DNA from: a bacterium
GTDB taxonomy: Bacteria; Actinomycetota; Acidimicrobiia; Spongiisociales; Spongiisociaceae
NCBI GenBank assembly: GCA_028820935.1
Contig: JAPPHZ010000036.1
Coordinates: 62,001 to 126,000 of the forward strand
Length of the DNA stretch: 64,000 nucleotides
Direction: 5' to 3'
In this document: positions 51,998 to 61,880 of the stretch, one piece after another
Layout of the letters: each line of letters starts with the position of its first letter
Position numbering within the stretch: position 1 is the stretch's first letter
Program-made: the position numbers and the translations under genes
The notes under the pieces: model-generated
Databases searched by the model: none
Told to the model about the DNA's origin: nothing
What the model saw: the letters and a program-made list of their open reading frames with translations, nothing else

Positions 51998-53383
51998 TCA
52001 GGTGTTGGCGGCCGACTCCACCGCTTCCGCCACCCGTTTCACCACGCCGGGGTTGAACACCGACGGGATGATGTAGCTGGCGTTGATCTGTTCGGGTCGC
52101 ACCACCGAGGCGATGGCGCGGGCGGCGGCCACCTTCATGGCCTCGGTGATCTTCGTGGCGCGGGCGTCCAGGGTCCCGCGGAAGACCCCCGGGAAGGCCA
52201 GCACGTTGTTGATCTGGTTGGGGTAGTCGGAGCGGCCGGTTGCCACCACCGGTGCGTACTCGCGCGCCACCTGGGGATCGAACTCGGGGTCGGGATTCGC
52301 CAGCCCGAACACGATGGGATCGGGCGCCATACGCCGGATCTCCCTGGCGTCGAACAGGTCGGGGCCGCTCACGCCCACGAACACGTCCATGCCTTCCAAC
52401 GCCTCGAGGATGCCGCCCTTGCGGTTCTCCCGGTTGGTGTTCTCCCTCAGCCAGATCTTCGAAGCGTCCGTCAATGTGCGCTCCTCGCTGATGATGCCGC
52501 CCCGGTCGAGGGCCACGATGTCCGCGATGCCGGCCGCCTCGAGGAGCTTGGCGACCGCCACGCCGGCCGCGCCGGCCCCGCTCATGGCCACCTTGACATC
52601 GCCCATCTCCTTGTTCACCACCCGCAGGGCGTTGGTCAGGGCGGCCAGGACCACGATGGCGGTACCGTGCTGGTCGTCGTGGAAGACCGGGATGTCGAGC
52701 GACTTGCGGAGCCGGTCCTCGATCTCGAAACAGCGCGGCGCGGCGATGTCCTCGAGGTTTATACCCCCGAATACCGGCGCCAGCATCTCGACCGCCCGCA
52801 CGATCTCGTCGGTGTCCTGGGAGTCGAGACAGATCGGCCAGGCGTTGACGTTGGCAAAACGTTTGAACAGGGCGGCCTTCCCCTCCATGACCGGTAGGGC
52901 GGCCACCGGCCCGATGTTGCCCAGTCCGAGCACGGCGCTGCCGTCCGTGACGATGGCCACCGAGTTCCCCTTGACGGTGAGGTTGCGGGCATCCTCGGGC
53001 CGCTTGGCGAGAGCCCGGCTGACCCGGGCCACCCCCGGCGTGTAGGCCATCGAGAGCTGGTCGCGGTTGCGGAGCCGGATCCGGTTCTGGACCTCGAGCT
53101 TCCCTCCCAGATGGAAGAGGAAGGTGCGGTCCGAGACCTTGTGGACCGTGACCCCCTCGACCGCGGCCACCGCATCGGTGATCTGGTCGGCGTGGTCGTC
53201 ATCGCGGGTGTTGGCGGTGACGTCCAGCACCAGCCGGGTGGCTTCGAACTCGACGAAGTCCAGCGCCGTTACCACCCCGCCGGAGGTCCCGATGGCGGTG
53301 GTGATGCGGCCGATGGCATGCTGATCGTCGGGCGGGGCGTACAATCGGAGGGTTACCGAATACCCCGCGCTGGCCAGTGTCAT
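51998..53383 (-). CDS. NAD-dependent malic enzyme with N-terminal ACT-like domain
   Basis: A 461-residue protein from ATG 53383 (TTAGGA upstream; ATG 53446 is a longer alternative). Residues 1-80 resemble an ACT regulatory domain (YSVTLRLYAPPDDQHAIGRI). The malic enzyme part has MAYTPGVARVSRAL (catalytic Tyr region), LTVKGNSVAIVTDGSAVLGL, NLEDIAAPRCFEIEDRL, PVFHDDQHGTAIVVLAAL (metal-binding acids) and MSGAGAAGVAVAKLLEAAG for NAD. It decarboxylates malate to pyruvate. Confidence 0.95.
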   Translation of the reverse strand: MTLASAGYSVTLRLYAPPDDQHAIGRITTAIGTSGGVVTALDFVEFEATRLVLDVTANTRDDDHADQITDAVAAVEGVTVHKVSDRTFLFHLGGKLEVQNRIRLRNRDQLSMAYTPGVARVSRALAKRPEDARNLTVKGNSVAIVTDGSAVLGLGNIGPVAALPVMEGKAALFKRFANVNAWPICLDSQDTDEIVRAVEMLAPVFGGINLEDIAAPRCFEIEDRLRKSLDIPVFHDDQHGTAIVVLAALTNALRVVNKEMGDVKVAMSGAGAAGVAVAKLLEAAGIADIVALDRGGIISEERTLTDASKIWLRENTNRENRKGGILEALEGMDVFVGVSGPDLFDAREIRRMAPDPIVFGLANPDPEFDPQVAREYAPVVATGRSDYPNQINNVLAFPGVFRGTLDARATKITEAMKVAAARAIASVVRPEQINASYIIPSVFNPGVVKRVAEAVESAANT

Positions 53384-53562
53384 TGTGTTCCTAAGGTTGT
53401 CCTCGGCGCCGGGCCCGTTCGTTTCTGACGGGTTCCGGAGCCGCAAGGTTACTCCCGCCGTCCGCGCCGCCGTCCGGGAGGCTCCGGTCGATGGAGGGCG
53501 GCCGATACGATCGACCGCAGGTGCTCCCGGGCCGGGTGGCGGCTGGTGAGGAGGGCCGTCCG

Positions 53563-55302
53563 GTGACCAATGCCGAGATAGCAGCCGTCTTCGACGAGTT
53601 GGCCGCGCTCACGCGGATCGCTGACGGGACTGCCCAGTCGTTCCGGGCCAGGGCCTACGAGTCGGCGACGAAGACCATCAGGGGGCTGCCCCGGCCGGCT
53701 GCCGACCTGTCGGCGGCGGAGTTGATGCGGGTTCAGGGGATCGGCAAGTCCACGGCATCCATGATTCGCGAGTATGTCGAGAGCGGCCGGCTTCGCCGCC
53801 TCGAGACCCTCCGCAAGGAGTACCCCCCGGCCTTCCAGGAACTGGTCCGCATCCCGGGCCTGGGTCCCAAGCGGGCGGTGACACTGCGAACGGCCCTGGG
53901 GGTGGACTCGGTGGAGGCTCTCCTCGTCGCGCTGGACTCCCGGGCGGTACGGGAACTGCCGGGCTTCGGTCGGAAGACGGAGGAGAACCTGCGGCGAGCC
54001 ATCGACCGGCTCGGTTGGACAGGCAAGGAGCGGCGGACCCCGATACTGGTGGCCATGCGCGAGGCCGAGCGCCTGGTCGCGGATCTGAGCGGGCTGCTCG
54101 GCGTGGACCGGGCCGCCTACTGCGGGAGCCTGCGGAGGTTCCGCGACACGGTGGCCGACCTCGACCTGCTGGTGGCTACCTCCGATCCCTCCTCGGTGGC
54201 CCGGCGCCTGGCAGGCCGGTCGTGGGTGAGCGAGGTCATCGGCTCGGGCGATACCAAGACCTCGGTGCTGACCCATGCGGGCCTCCAGGTGGATGTCCGC
54301 ATGGTGCCCGAGCACCAGTGGGGAGCGGCCCTCCTCTACTTCACCGGTTCCAAGGAGCACAACATCCGGCTGCGGAGGCTGGCGATCGAGCGGGGCTGGG
54401 TGCTCAGCGAGTACGCCCTCTACGAGTCCGAGACCGAAGCCGTGGTGGCGCAGCGGACCGAGGAGGACATCTACCGGGCGCTGGGGATGGAGTGGGTGCC
54501 GCCGCCGATCCGGGAGGATCAGGGGGAGATCGAGGAGGCGCTCACCGGCCGGATGCCCGATCTGGTGGCTGAGAGCGATCTCCGAGGTGACCTGCACGTT
54601 CACACCGACATGTCCGGCGATGGGCAGGACTCTCTGGAGGCGATGCTCGACAAGGCCGTCGCCAAGGGGCTGGAGTACATCGCCATCACGGACCATGCCG
54701 AGAACCTGGCCATCAACGGGGTCGGGCGGGATGAGATGCTGGCCCAGCGCCGCCGTATCGCCCGCCTTCGAACCCGTTACCCCGGGTTACGGATCCTGCA
54801 CGGGGTGGAGCTGAATATCGGACGGGACGGCTCTCTGGACTACGACCACGACTTCCTCATGGACTACGACTGGTGTGTCGCCTCCGTCCACAGCCATTTC
54901 GACCTCCCGCAGGAGGAGCAGACCGTGCGGGTGATCTCCGCCATGGCGCACCCGGCGGTCGATGTGGTCGGCCACCTCCAGGGACGGAGGATCGGGCGCC
55001 GCCCGCCCATCGACCTGGAGGTGGGGGCGGTGCTGGAGGCGGCCGAGCTGACCGGCACGGCCATCGAGATCAATTCCCACCTGGACCGGCTCGATGCGAC
55101 CGTCGAGGTGCTACTCCAGGCCCGGGGGAGGGACGTGCGGTTCGTCATCTCCTCCGACGCCCACGACACGGGGGAACTGGATCAGACGGCTTGGGGCGTC
55201 CTCCAGGCTCGACGAGGCCGGGTGAGCCGCGACATGATCGCTAACACCTGGCCGGTGGACCGCTTCCTCGCCTGGGCCCGGGACCGACGGCACGGACGTT
55301 AG
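53563..55302 (+). CDS. polX: DNA polymerase/3'-5' exonuclease PolX
   Basis: A 579-residue protein from GTG 53563 (GGAGGG upstream); frame-open bases to 53491 are probably untranslated. The N-terminus holds helix-hairpin-helix repeats (ELMRVQGIGKSTASMI, LVRIPGLGPKRAVTL). The pol beta-like palm follows, with YCGSLRRFRDTVADLDLLVA carrying the catalytic Asp pair. The C-terminal PHP domain (residues 345-570) has DLHVHTDMSGDGQDSLEAML, ITDHAENLAINGVGRDEM, HGVELNIGRDG and SSDAHDTGELDQ, ligands for the exonuclease metals. It acts in base excision repair. Its 3' end overlaps the convergent hydrolase gene by 192 bp. Confidence 0.95.
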   Translation: MTNAEIAAVFDELAALTRIADGTAQSFRARAYESATKTIRGLPRPAADLSAAELMRVQGIGKSTASMIREYVESGRLRRLETLRKEYPPAFQELVRIPGLGPKRAVTLRTALGVDSVEALLVALDSRAVRELPGFGRKTEENLRRAIDRLGWTGKERRTPILVAMREAERLVADLSGLLGVDRAAYCGSLRRFRDTVADLDLLVATSDPSSVARRLAGRSWVSEVIGSGDTKTSVLTHAGLQVDVRMVPEHQWGAALLYFTGSKEHNIRLRRLAIERGWVLSEYALYESETEAVVAQRTEEDIYRALGMEWVPPPIREDQGEIEEALTGRMPDLVAESDLRGDLHVHTDMSGDGQDSLEAMLDKAVAKGLEYIAITDHAENLAINGVGRDEMLAQRRRIARLRTRYPGLRILHGVELNIGRDGSLDYDHDFLMDYDWCVASVHSHFDLPQEEQTVRVISAMAHPAVDVVGHLQGRRIGRRPPIDLEVGAVLEAAELTGTAIEINSHLDRLDATVEVLLQARGRDVRFVISSDAHDTGELDQTAWGVLQARRGRVSRDMIANTWPVDRFLAWARDRRHGR

Positions 55303-56184
55303 GCCGTCCTTCCGGCCGGGCGCCCGGTCCAAGAACTCCGCCACCACCTCCAGCAACAGATGGGGGGCTTCCAGCATCGCTATGTGGCCGACCCCGACCA
55401 GCGGCCGGTAGAACCAGTCCGGACGGAGCGCAGCCAACCGCTCCGCCGCGCTGATCGGCACCACCTGGTCGTGGGTGCCGTGGATGAGAAGGGTGGGGGC
55501 CCGGACCAGTAGCGCCGTCCGGCGCCAGCGGGCGAAGGGAACGAGGTTGGCGATCACCGATCGGAAGGCCTGCAGGTAGGCGTGCGGTGGCCAGGGCATG
55601 GCGTTCCGCTCGGCGGCGACCTGGGCGTGGAGCCGCCTGACGCTGGCCGACATCCGCCCCGGCTCGCCGGCCAGCAGGTCGAGGGCGGTGTCGGTGGTGT
55701 GCTCGGGAGTCCCCCGGCGGCGGAGCCAGTTCACGTACATGAGGTTGGCGCCCGGCACCAGATACATCAGCATGGAGGTGATCCAGGCCGGAGGGAGACC
55801 CTCCAGGTCGGCGGTCGATCCCGGCGTGTCGATCAGCACCAGGCGGTCCACCAGGTCGGGCCGCTGTCCCGCCAGGATCATGCTGATCATGGCGCCCATC
55901 GAGTTCCCGATCACCAGCGCCGGCCCGCCGCCCTGGTGCTCGATGAAGTCGGCCATGAGTCCTGCCTGGGCCTCCATCGAGGCGCTCCGACCGGCCGGAG
56001 GGGTGCGGCCGAAGCCGGGTAGCTCCGGCGCCACCACCCGGCCGTAGGCGGTCAGCGGGACGGCCGTCTCCACCCAGTTGACCGCCGATCCGCTCAGACC
56101 GTGGACCAGCAGCACCAACTGACCCTCCCCGCCGTACTCCATGCCATGCAGGGGGCCGTGCAGGTCGATCGTGAAGCGTTCCAT
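55111..56184 (-). CDS. Alpha/beta hydrolase with long unconserved tail
   Basis: A 357-residue protein. VLLVHGLSGSAVNW (oxyanion loop), nucleophile elbow GNSMG near residue 94, HGTHDQVVP with the acid and VGVGHIAMLEAP with the His form a complete triad. The recognisable fold ends near residue 290. The last ~65 residues (from about APGRKDGLT) are proline/glycine-rich and are read from the opposite strand of polX, a 192 bp convergent overlap, so they may simply reflect loss of an earlier stop. The substrate is unknown. Confidence 0.87.
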   Translation of the reverse strand: MERFTIDLHGPLHGMEYGGEGQLVLLVHGLSGSAVNWVETAVPLTAYGRVVAPELPGFGRTPPAGRSASMEAQAGLMADFIEHQGGGPALVIGNSMGAMISMILAGQRPDLVDRLVLIDTPGSTADLEGLPPAWITSMLMYLVPGANLMYVNWLRRRGTPEHTTDTALDLLAGEPGRMSASVRRLHAQVAAERNAMPWPPHAYLQAFRSVIANLVPFARWRRTALLVRAPTLLIHGTHDQVVPISAAERLAALRPDWFYRPLVGVGHIAMLEAPHLLLEVVAEFLDRAPGRKDGLTSVPSVPGPGEEAVHRPGVSDHVAAHPASSSLEDAPSRLIQFPRVVGVGGDDEPHVPPPGLE

Positions 56185-56217
56185 CCGGTCAGGGTACCCG
56201 GCCGCCGAGCGTGCGGA

Positions 56218-57213
56218 TCAGTAGGCGACGGTCTCCCGGATGGCGGCCATGATGTCCTCGGCGCCGGGACGGTAGGCGTCTTCCAGCGGCGGGCTGAACG
56301 GCACCGGCACGTCGAGGCCACCCACCCGGTGGATGGGCGCATCCAGGTGCTCGAAGGAGGTCTGGCCGAGATCCGCCGCGATCTCGGCGCCCACCCCGGC
56401 CAGCCGGTTGGCGGCGTGTACCACCACGGCCCGGCCCGTCTTGCGTACCGACGCCGTGATCGTGTCGCGGTCGAGCGGTTTCAGGGTGCGGAGATCTATG
56501 ACCTCCACGGCGAGCTCCGGCGCCAGGCCGTCGGCTGCCGCCAGGGCCTGGCGCACCATCTCGCCGTAGGTGATGACGGTTACGTGATGGCCTTCCCTCG
56601 CGATCCGCGCCCGCCCGATCGGGGTGGCGCGGTCCCCCTCCGGAACCTCGCCCCGAAGGCTCCGGTAGAGCGGCTTCGACTCGAAGTAGATGACCGGGTT
56701 GTTGTCCCGGATCGCCGCCAGCAGGAGCCCCTTGGCGTCGGCCGGCGTGGCCGGCGCCACCACCTTGAGGCCGGGGGTGTGCACGAACCACGCCTCCGGG
56801 TTCTGGCTGTGGAAGGGGCCCGAGCGGATCCCCCCGTCGGCCGGGGCCCGGATCACCCAAGGAACGGCCGCCTGCCACCGGTAATGGGTGGTGGCGGCGT
56901 ACTGGACGATGGAGTCGAAGCCCGTGGAGATGAAGTCGGCAAACTGCACCTCGATCACGGGGCGGAGGCCCATCAGACCCATGCCGGTGGCGGCGCCGAT
57001 GAAGGCCAGCTCGGTCATCGGTGTGTTCATCACCCTCCGGGCGCCGAACTCGGCTTCCAGGCCCTTGGTGGCCTTGAAGGCGCCGCCGAAATCGCCTCCG
57101 ATGTCCTCGCCCATGACCAGGACGTCGGGATCACGTCGCATCTCGGTCGCCAACCCGTCCGTGATGGCCTCGATATAGGTCATGGTGCGGGCGCCGGTCC
57201 GGTTGCTGTCCAT
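56218..57213 (-). CDS. 2-oxoacid dehydrogenase E1 component, beta subunit
   Basis: A 331-residue protein from ATG 57213 (GAGGAAC upstream). MTYIEAITDGLATEMRRDPD, VLVMGEDIGGDFGGAFKATK, RVMNTPMTELAFIGAATGMG and GLRPVIEVQFADFISTGFDS match E1 beta of pyruvate, branched-chain or acetoin dehydrogenases. The C-terminal domain binds the partner E2. It follows the alpha subunit by 11 bp. No E2 or E3 gene is in the window. Confidence 0.94.
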   Translation of the reverse strand: MDSNRTGARTMTYIEAITDGLATEMRRDPDVLVMGEDIGGDFGGAFKATKGLEAEFGARRVMNTPMTELAFIGAATGMGLMGLRPVIEVQFADFISTGFDSIVQYAATTHYRWQAAVPWVIRAPADGGIRSGPFHSQNPEAWFVHTPGLKVVAPATPADAKGLLLAAIRDNNPVIYFESKPLYRSLRGEVPEGDRATPIGRARIAREGHHVTVITYGEMVRQALAAADGLAPELAVEVIDLRTLKPLDRDTITASVRKTGRAVVVHAANRLAGVGAEIAADLGQTSFEHLDAPIHRVGGLDVPVPFSPPLEDAYRPGAEDIMAAIRETVAY

Positions 57214-57224
57214 GCCGGTGTTCC

Positions 57225-58193
57225 TCAGGCGGCGTACACGCCGTCGGAGACGGTGCCGGGGTCCGGCCACTCGCTCGACTCGGCGAACTCCACCGCATCG
57301 GCCACGATCTCGCGGCACTTCTCGGCGACCCGGGCTAGGTATTCGCGGTCGACCAGGCCGCGCGAGGTCAGCTTCTCCTCGTGGAGGAGGAGAGGATCGC
57401 GGGCCTTCCATTCGTCCAGGAGATCCTGGGGGACGTATTCGGCGCCGTCGTGGATGGCGTGCCCCAGCATGCGCATGGTTCTGGCCTCAAGGAGGGTCGG
57501 CCCGCCTCCGTCCCGAGCCTTGCTCACCGCCGCCTCGACGCTCCGGTAGACCTCCTCCACGTCGTTGCCGTCGACGGTTCGGGCTTCCACCCCGTGAGCG
57601 CCGGCCCGAACGGCCAGGCTGTCGATGGCCATCTGCTGGCGCAGCGGTGTCGAGTAGGCGTACTGGTTGTTCTCGATGATCACCACGAACGGGGCTCGCT
57701 GCACGGCCGCCAGGTTGAGCGACTCGTGAAACACGCCGGCGCAGGACGAGCCGTCGCCGACGAACGTCAGGGCCACGCGGGGTTCGGAACGGTAGGAGAA
57801 CGACATGGCCGCTCCGAGCGCCACCGGCATGGACTGGGGGAGGTGGCTGATGAAGCCGATCAGGTTGAGGGACAGGTCACCGCAACCGTGGAGGTTGCTG
57901 TCCCGGCCCCGCGTGACCCCGGTGGCCCGTCCGAGCTGGTTGGCCATGAGCCGCCGAGGGGTCATGCCTCTCACCAGGTAGCAGCCCAGGTCGCGGTGCA
58001 TGGGAGCGACCACATCGTCCGGCGCGAGGGCCATCCCGGCGCCCACGCTTATCGCCTCGTGGCCCCGCTGGTTGAAGGTGGTGCCCACGCCCCGGCCCTG
58101 CTTCCACAGCGTCACGAGCTGGTCGTCCATCGTACGGGTGAGCCGCATCCAGTAGTGCAGGTCGATGTTGAGATCGTCAGGGAGCGGGGTCAT
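57225..58193 (-). CDS. 2-oxoacid dehydrogenase E1 component, alpha subunit
   Basis: A 322-residue thiamine diphosphate enzyme. RGHEAISVGAGMALAPDD, HRDLGCYLVRGM, GRDSNLHGCGD and the ThDP motif FVGDGSSCAGVFHESLNLAA ... VVIIENNQYAYSTP, quoted in two parts, are diagnostic. The phosphorylation-loop Ser region of mitochondrial enzymes is replaced by HAIHDGAEYVP. The length fits the short bacterial acetoin/pyruvate type. It begins the two-gene unit with the beta subunit. Confidence 0.94.
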   Translation of the reverse strand: MTPLPDDLNIDLHYWMRLTRTMDDQLVTLWKQGRGVGTTFNQRGHEAISVGAGMALAPDDVVAPMHRDLGCYLVRGMTPRRLMANQLGRATGVTRGRDSNLHGCGDLSLNLIGFISHLPQSMPVALGAAMSFSYRSEPRVALTFVGDGSSCAGVFHESLNLAAVQRAPFVVIIENNQYAYSTPLRQQMAIDSLAVRAGAHGVEARTVDGNDVEEVYRSVEAAVSKARDGGGPTLLEARTMRMLGHAIHDGAEYVPQDLLDEWKARDPLLLHEEKLTSRGLVDREYLARVAEKCREIVADAVEFAESSEWPDPGTVSDGVYAA

Positions 58194-58253
58194 GGTTTTG
58201 ATAATAGAGAGTGCGCGGAAAGGCTCGATACCGGGAGAGGAACGCCCGGACCG

Positions 58254-60026
58254 CTACTGCCCCAAGGTCTTGATGGCCTCCAGGAACCGGCCCAGCTCGA
58301 CGGCGAGCGCTTCGCGGTCCGGGCGGAGATCCGCCTCATCCGTTGCCACCGGATCATGCCGTGTCGCCATTCTGAGACCTGCCGACAGCAGGGGGAGGGA
58401 GGCGGCCTCGGCCGGTATCCGATCCTGGCGGACGTAGGCGAGGCTGCGCTCGAGAGCTGACCGCAGGAAGCCGTTGCGGTCGGATGGCCGACCCCCCGGC
58501 TCCTCCGCCAGGCGTCCGGCAACGACCCGGTATGCCTCTAGGAAGTGGCGCAGCGCCCAGGGGGCTCGGTGGGGGCGGAGCCTGTCCAGCGCCGGCCCGG
58601 ACCCCTCGTCGAGGAGGCGGGTCTCCCAGGCCGGGATGCGTCGGGCGAGCTCGCCGGCGACCTGGCCGGCGAACGCCTCCCGGTCGGGGAGGAAGAAGTC
58701 GGTCTCCAGCAGGCCATGCAGCGCCCCAAGCCGGTCGTGGAAGCCGTCGAGCAGGGACCTCCCGGTAGCCCGGCCCGCCGCGGCGAGAGCCACCTCCGCC
58801 GCCGCCGGCACCACGTAGTGATGCGCGACGGTGTTGCGATAGAACGAGGCGGCCAGGCGCTGGTCGGGTTCGATCCGGTAGGTCGGTGACGCCCCGCCCG
58901 GCCCGGATGCGTCCCGGTCGATGGTCACGATCCCCCGGCGGGCCAGCGTAACGGCGATCCGCTCGATCCCGGCCCGGTCGAGCGTCGCCAGGCCGTCGAC
59001 GGCGGGCAGCCGCCGGGCCTCGGCATCCCGGACCAGCTCGCCGACCAGTTCTCCGAGCCGGGCCATGGACAGCCCGGGCGGTTCGTGATCTCCGAGGATG
59101 GCCGATACCACCAGGGACGTGGCGGTTACGGGCGTGGCCCGGTTGATCCTCGAGCAGATCTCGGTCCCGAGCGCCTCGACCTTGCCGCGGCGGTCGGCTT
59201 CCGCGTGGCCGGCGAACAGCTCGGCCATGGACAGCGGCTCGCCCAGGCGGACATGGATGTCGCCGTAGTCCCTGCCCATCCTCAGGATGCTCTTGACCAT
59301 CCAGATGAGGGTCTCCCGCCGCTTCGTCGCCCCGCGCTGCTCCGCGACGTAGGGCTCGATCTCCTCCACATGGTCGTAGCTGATGGAGACGGGGATCGCA
59401 TGGATGTCGTCGCACCGGCCGTTCCATATGGCCTCGGCGGCGTACGTGAGCAAGCCGTAGGTGGGGGGCAACAGCTTGCCGGTCCGGCTGCGGGTCCCCT
59501 CGATGTACCACTCCACCGGGTGGCACTGCTCCAGGATGTGGGCGAGGTAGGCCCGCAGGACCCGCTTGTAGATGGGGCGGTCACCGATCCGGCGGCGGAT
59601 GAAGAAGGAACCCGAGCGACGCAGTATCGGCCCGACCAGGAAGAAGTTCATGTTGATGCCGGACGCCGTGTAGTTGGGTGGGCGCCCGTTCCTCCACAGC
59701 ACGTGGTGCAGGACGGCATGGTCGAGCTGGGACTTGTGGGACGGCAGGAAGACCAGTGGATGGTCGGCGCCCAGTTCCGCCAGCCGCTCCAGGTCGCGGT
59801 GGTCGTAGTGGACGTTGCGGTAGTTCCGGCGCCACACCTTGCCGGCCGCCCATCCGCCGAACCCGGCCACCAGCGGCGAGGGGATGGTCCGTATCTCCCG
59901 CAGGTACTTCCGGGCGGCCCGCATGGCCTGGCGGTCGGTACGGCCGGTCTCCCTGGCGATCCGGGCCAGGTCGGACCGGAAACCGGAACCGGTAAGGACG
60001 CCGAGGCGAGCAGACCGGGGGATCAT
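58254..60026 (-). CDS. Glycerol-3-phosphate acyltransferase (PlsB-like)
   Basis: A 590-residue protein. The acyltransferase core has the HX4D motif PSHKSQLDHAVLHHVLW (H97, D102), GINMNFFLVGPILRRSGSFF, YIEGTRSRTGKLLPP and AIPVSISYDHVEEIEP, the four motif blocks of the PlsB/DHAPAT family. The C-terminal 330 residues are helical with no motif I recognise, as in other PlsB relatives. It starts phospholipid or triacylglycerol synthesis by acylating glycerol 3-phosphate. No membrane helix is obvious, so peripheral attachment is likely. Confidence 0.9.
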   Translation of the reverse strand: MIPRSARLGVLTGSGFRSDLARIARETGRTDRQAMRAARKYLREIRTIPSPLVAGFGGWAAGKVWRRNYRNVHYDHRDLERLAELGADHPLVFLPSHKSQLDHAVLHHVLWRNGRPPNYTASGINMNFFLVGPILRRSGSFFIRRRIGDRPIYKRVLRAYLAHILEQCHPVEWYIEGTRSRTGKLLPPTYGLLTYAAEAIWNGRCDDIHAIPVSISYDHVEEIEPYVAEQRGATKRRETLIWMVKSILRMGRDYGDIHVRLGEPLSMAELFAGHAEADRRGKVEALGTEICSRINRATPVTATSLVVSAILGDHEPPGLSMARLGELVGELVRDAEARRLPAVDGLATLDRAGIERIAVTLARRGIVTIDRDASGPGGASPTYRIEPDQRLAASFYRNTVAHHYVVPAAAEVALAAAGRATGRSLLDGFHDRLGALHGLLETDFFLPDREAFAGQVAGELARRIPAWETRLLDEGSGPALDRLRPHRAPWALRHFLEAYRVVAGRLAEEPGGRPSDRNGFLRSALERSLAYVRQDRIPAEAASLPLLSAGLRMATRHDPVATDEADLRPDREALAVELGRFLEAIKTLGQ

Positions 60027-60107
60027 CCGGCGGTCCCAGACGGGATGGCCGGCACGCGGATGCTCCCGGGAATCGGCACCCTATGGATAATACGTAGCCG
60101 GAACCGG

Positions 60108-61754
60108 CTACCGGCTGCCGGCGGTTCCCGATTCTCGGGCCGCCAGCAGCTTCCGGTTGAGCTTGCCGGTGGTGGTCTTGGGCAGGTTGTCCACGTACTC
60201 GATGATGCGCGGGTACTTGTAGGCCGCCACCTGGGTCTTGACCTGCATCTGGAGTTCGGAGGTGAGCCCTCCGTCCCCGGCCTGCCCGTCGGCCAGCACC
60301 ACCAGCGCCTTGACCACCTGCCCGCGGATCGGGTCCGGGGAGGGGATGACGGCCACTTCCGCTACCTTCGGGTGCCGCACCAGCGCCTCCTCGACCTCGG
60401 CCGGTCCGATCCGGTATCCGGCGCTGGAGATCATGTCGTCGTCGCGGCCCAGGAACCGGATGTAGCCGGCCTCGTTTACGGTCGCCTGGTCGCCGGTCAT
60501 GATCCAGCCCCCACGAAGCCTGGAGGCGGTGGCCTCCGGGTTGCCCCAGTACTCCAGCATCCCGGTGGGATCGCCCGGCCGCACCGCGATCTCGCCTATA
60601 CCGCCCGCCTCGATGGGGTCGCCGTTCCCGTCGAGCACCGCCACCTGCCGGCCCGGATAGGGGCGTCCCATCCAGCCGGGCACCCCCGGCCACAGCGCCT
60701 CGCAGCCACCCACCAGGTGGTTCACCTCGGTGAGCCCGTAGAACTCGTTGATCACCGCACCCAGTTCCCGGTCGCTCCACCTGTGAAGCTCGTCGGCCAC
60801 CGACTCCCCGCCGCTGCCGATGACCCTCAGATCGAGGTCGTAGGTCTTGGCCGGCTCGGGGACCTGGGCCATCATCTTGAGGGCGGTCGGGGTGAGGAAG
60901 GCGTGCGTCACGCCGTTGCGGGATATCACCTCGAAGGCCCGCTCGGCGGAAAAGCGCTGCTGGTCGGCCACCACCGGGTGTCCGAACACCAGGGCGGGAA
61001 GGAGGATGTCGAGAAGGCCGCCCACCCAGGCCCAGTCGGACGGTGTGTAGAACACCGTGGACTCGTCGAATCCGATGTTGAAGAAGAGCTTGAAGGTGAG
61101 CAGGTAGCCCTCGATGATCCGCTGGGCGTGGAGGGCGCCCTTGGGATGGCCGGTGCTCCCGGAGGTGTACAGCAGCATCGCCGGGTCCTTGGAGGCCGTG
61201 TCGACCGGGTCGAACCGGGGCGGGAAGCCCTCCGCCTCGGCCAGCGCCCGCTCGCCCGCGCCTGCCCGCCCGGAGATGATCACGGTCTCGAGGTCTGCCA
61301 GGTCGGACCGGACCGAGCGGATGCGGTCGGCGTAGGGCTCGGCCACGACTATCGCCCTCGCCCCCGAGTCCCCGAGGATGTGGCGGTAGGAATCGGGTCC
61401 GTAGAGCGCCGACATGGGCAGGACCACCGCCCCGATGGAGTAGACGGCCAGGTGGAGGGCGGCCAGCTCGGCCCCCTGCGGCATGACCAGGGAGACGCGG
61501 TCGCCACGCTCCAAGCCGAGCGACACCAGGAAGTTGGCGTAGCGCTTGGCCAGACAGATGAGTTCGCGGTACGACCAAACGTCGCGGCGGCCGTCCGAAC
61601 GCTCCACGTAGAGGGCGATCCGCCGGCTGTCGGTGGACCAGCGGTCGAAGACCTCGGAGGCGATGTTCATCCGCTCGGGAATGTCCCACTCGAAGCCGTC
61701 GGCAATCGTCCGGTAGTCGCCGAAGCCGGCGAGGTCGGTGTCGAAGATACGCAT
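60108..61754 (-). CDS. AMP-forming acyl-CoA synthetase (medium-chain/benzoate-CoA ligase-like)
   Basis: A 548-residue ligase. MLLYTSGSTGHPKGALHAQR, YGLTEVNHLVGG, MTGDQATVNEAGYIRFLGRD and the C-terminal SAGYRIGPAEVEEAL with NLPKTTTGKLNRKLL (catalytic Lys) are complete. The short chain and DWAWVGGLLDILLPAL segment resemble medium-chain (ACSM) or aryl-CoA ligases rather than the FadD15-like gene at 35975. It probably feeds acyl-CoA into the pathway of the acyltransferase downstream, 81 bp away. Confidence 0.93.
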   Translation of the reverse strand: MRIFDTDLAGFGDYRTIADGFEWDIPERMNIASEVFDRWSTDSRRIALYVERSDGRRDVWSYRELICLAKRYANFLVSLGLERGDRVSLVMPQGAELAALHLAVYSIGAVVLPMSALYGPDSYRHILGDSGARAIVVAEPYADRIRSVRSDLADLETVIISGRAGAGERALAEAEGFPPRFDPVDTASKDPAMLLYTSGSTGHPKGALHAQRIIEGYLLTFKLFFNIGFDESTVFYTPSDWAWVGGLLDILLPALVFGHPVVADQQRFSAERAFEVISRNGVTHAFLTPTALKMMAQVPEPAKTYDLDLRVIGSGGESVADELHRWSDRELGAVINEFYGLTEVNHLVGGCEALWPGVPGWMGRPYPGRQVAVLDGNGDPIEAGGIGEIAVRPGDPTGMLEYWGNPEATASRLRGGWIMTGDQATVNEAGYIRFLGRDDDMISSAGYRIGPAEVEEALVRHPKVAEVAVIPSPDPIRGQVVKALVVLADGQAGDGGLTSELQMQVKTQVAAYKYPRIIEYVDNLPKTTTGKLNRKLLAARESGTAGSR

Positions 61755-61880
61755 CGGCGGTCGATTCTAAAGCCCGGCCGAACCGGTCCCGGTCACATCC
61801 CAGGTCCTTTCAACAGGCGTCCGGTCGCCGTCGCGGCTAAGCGCGCTACGGTCAGGCAGTTCCCGGCGGATGGAGACAGG

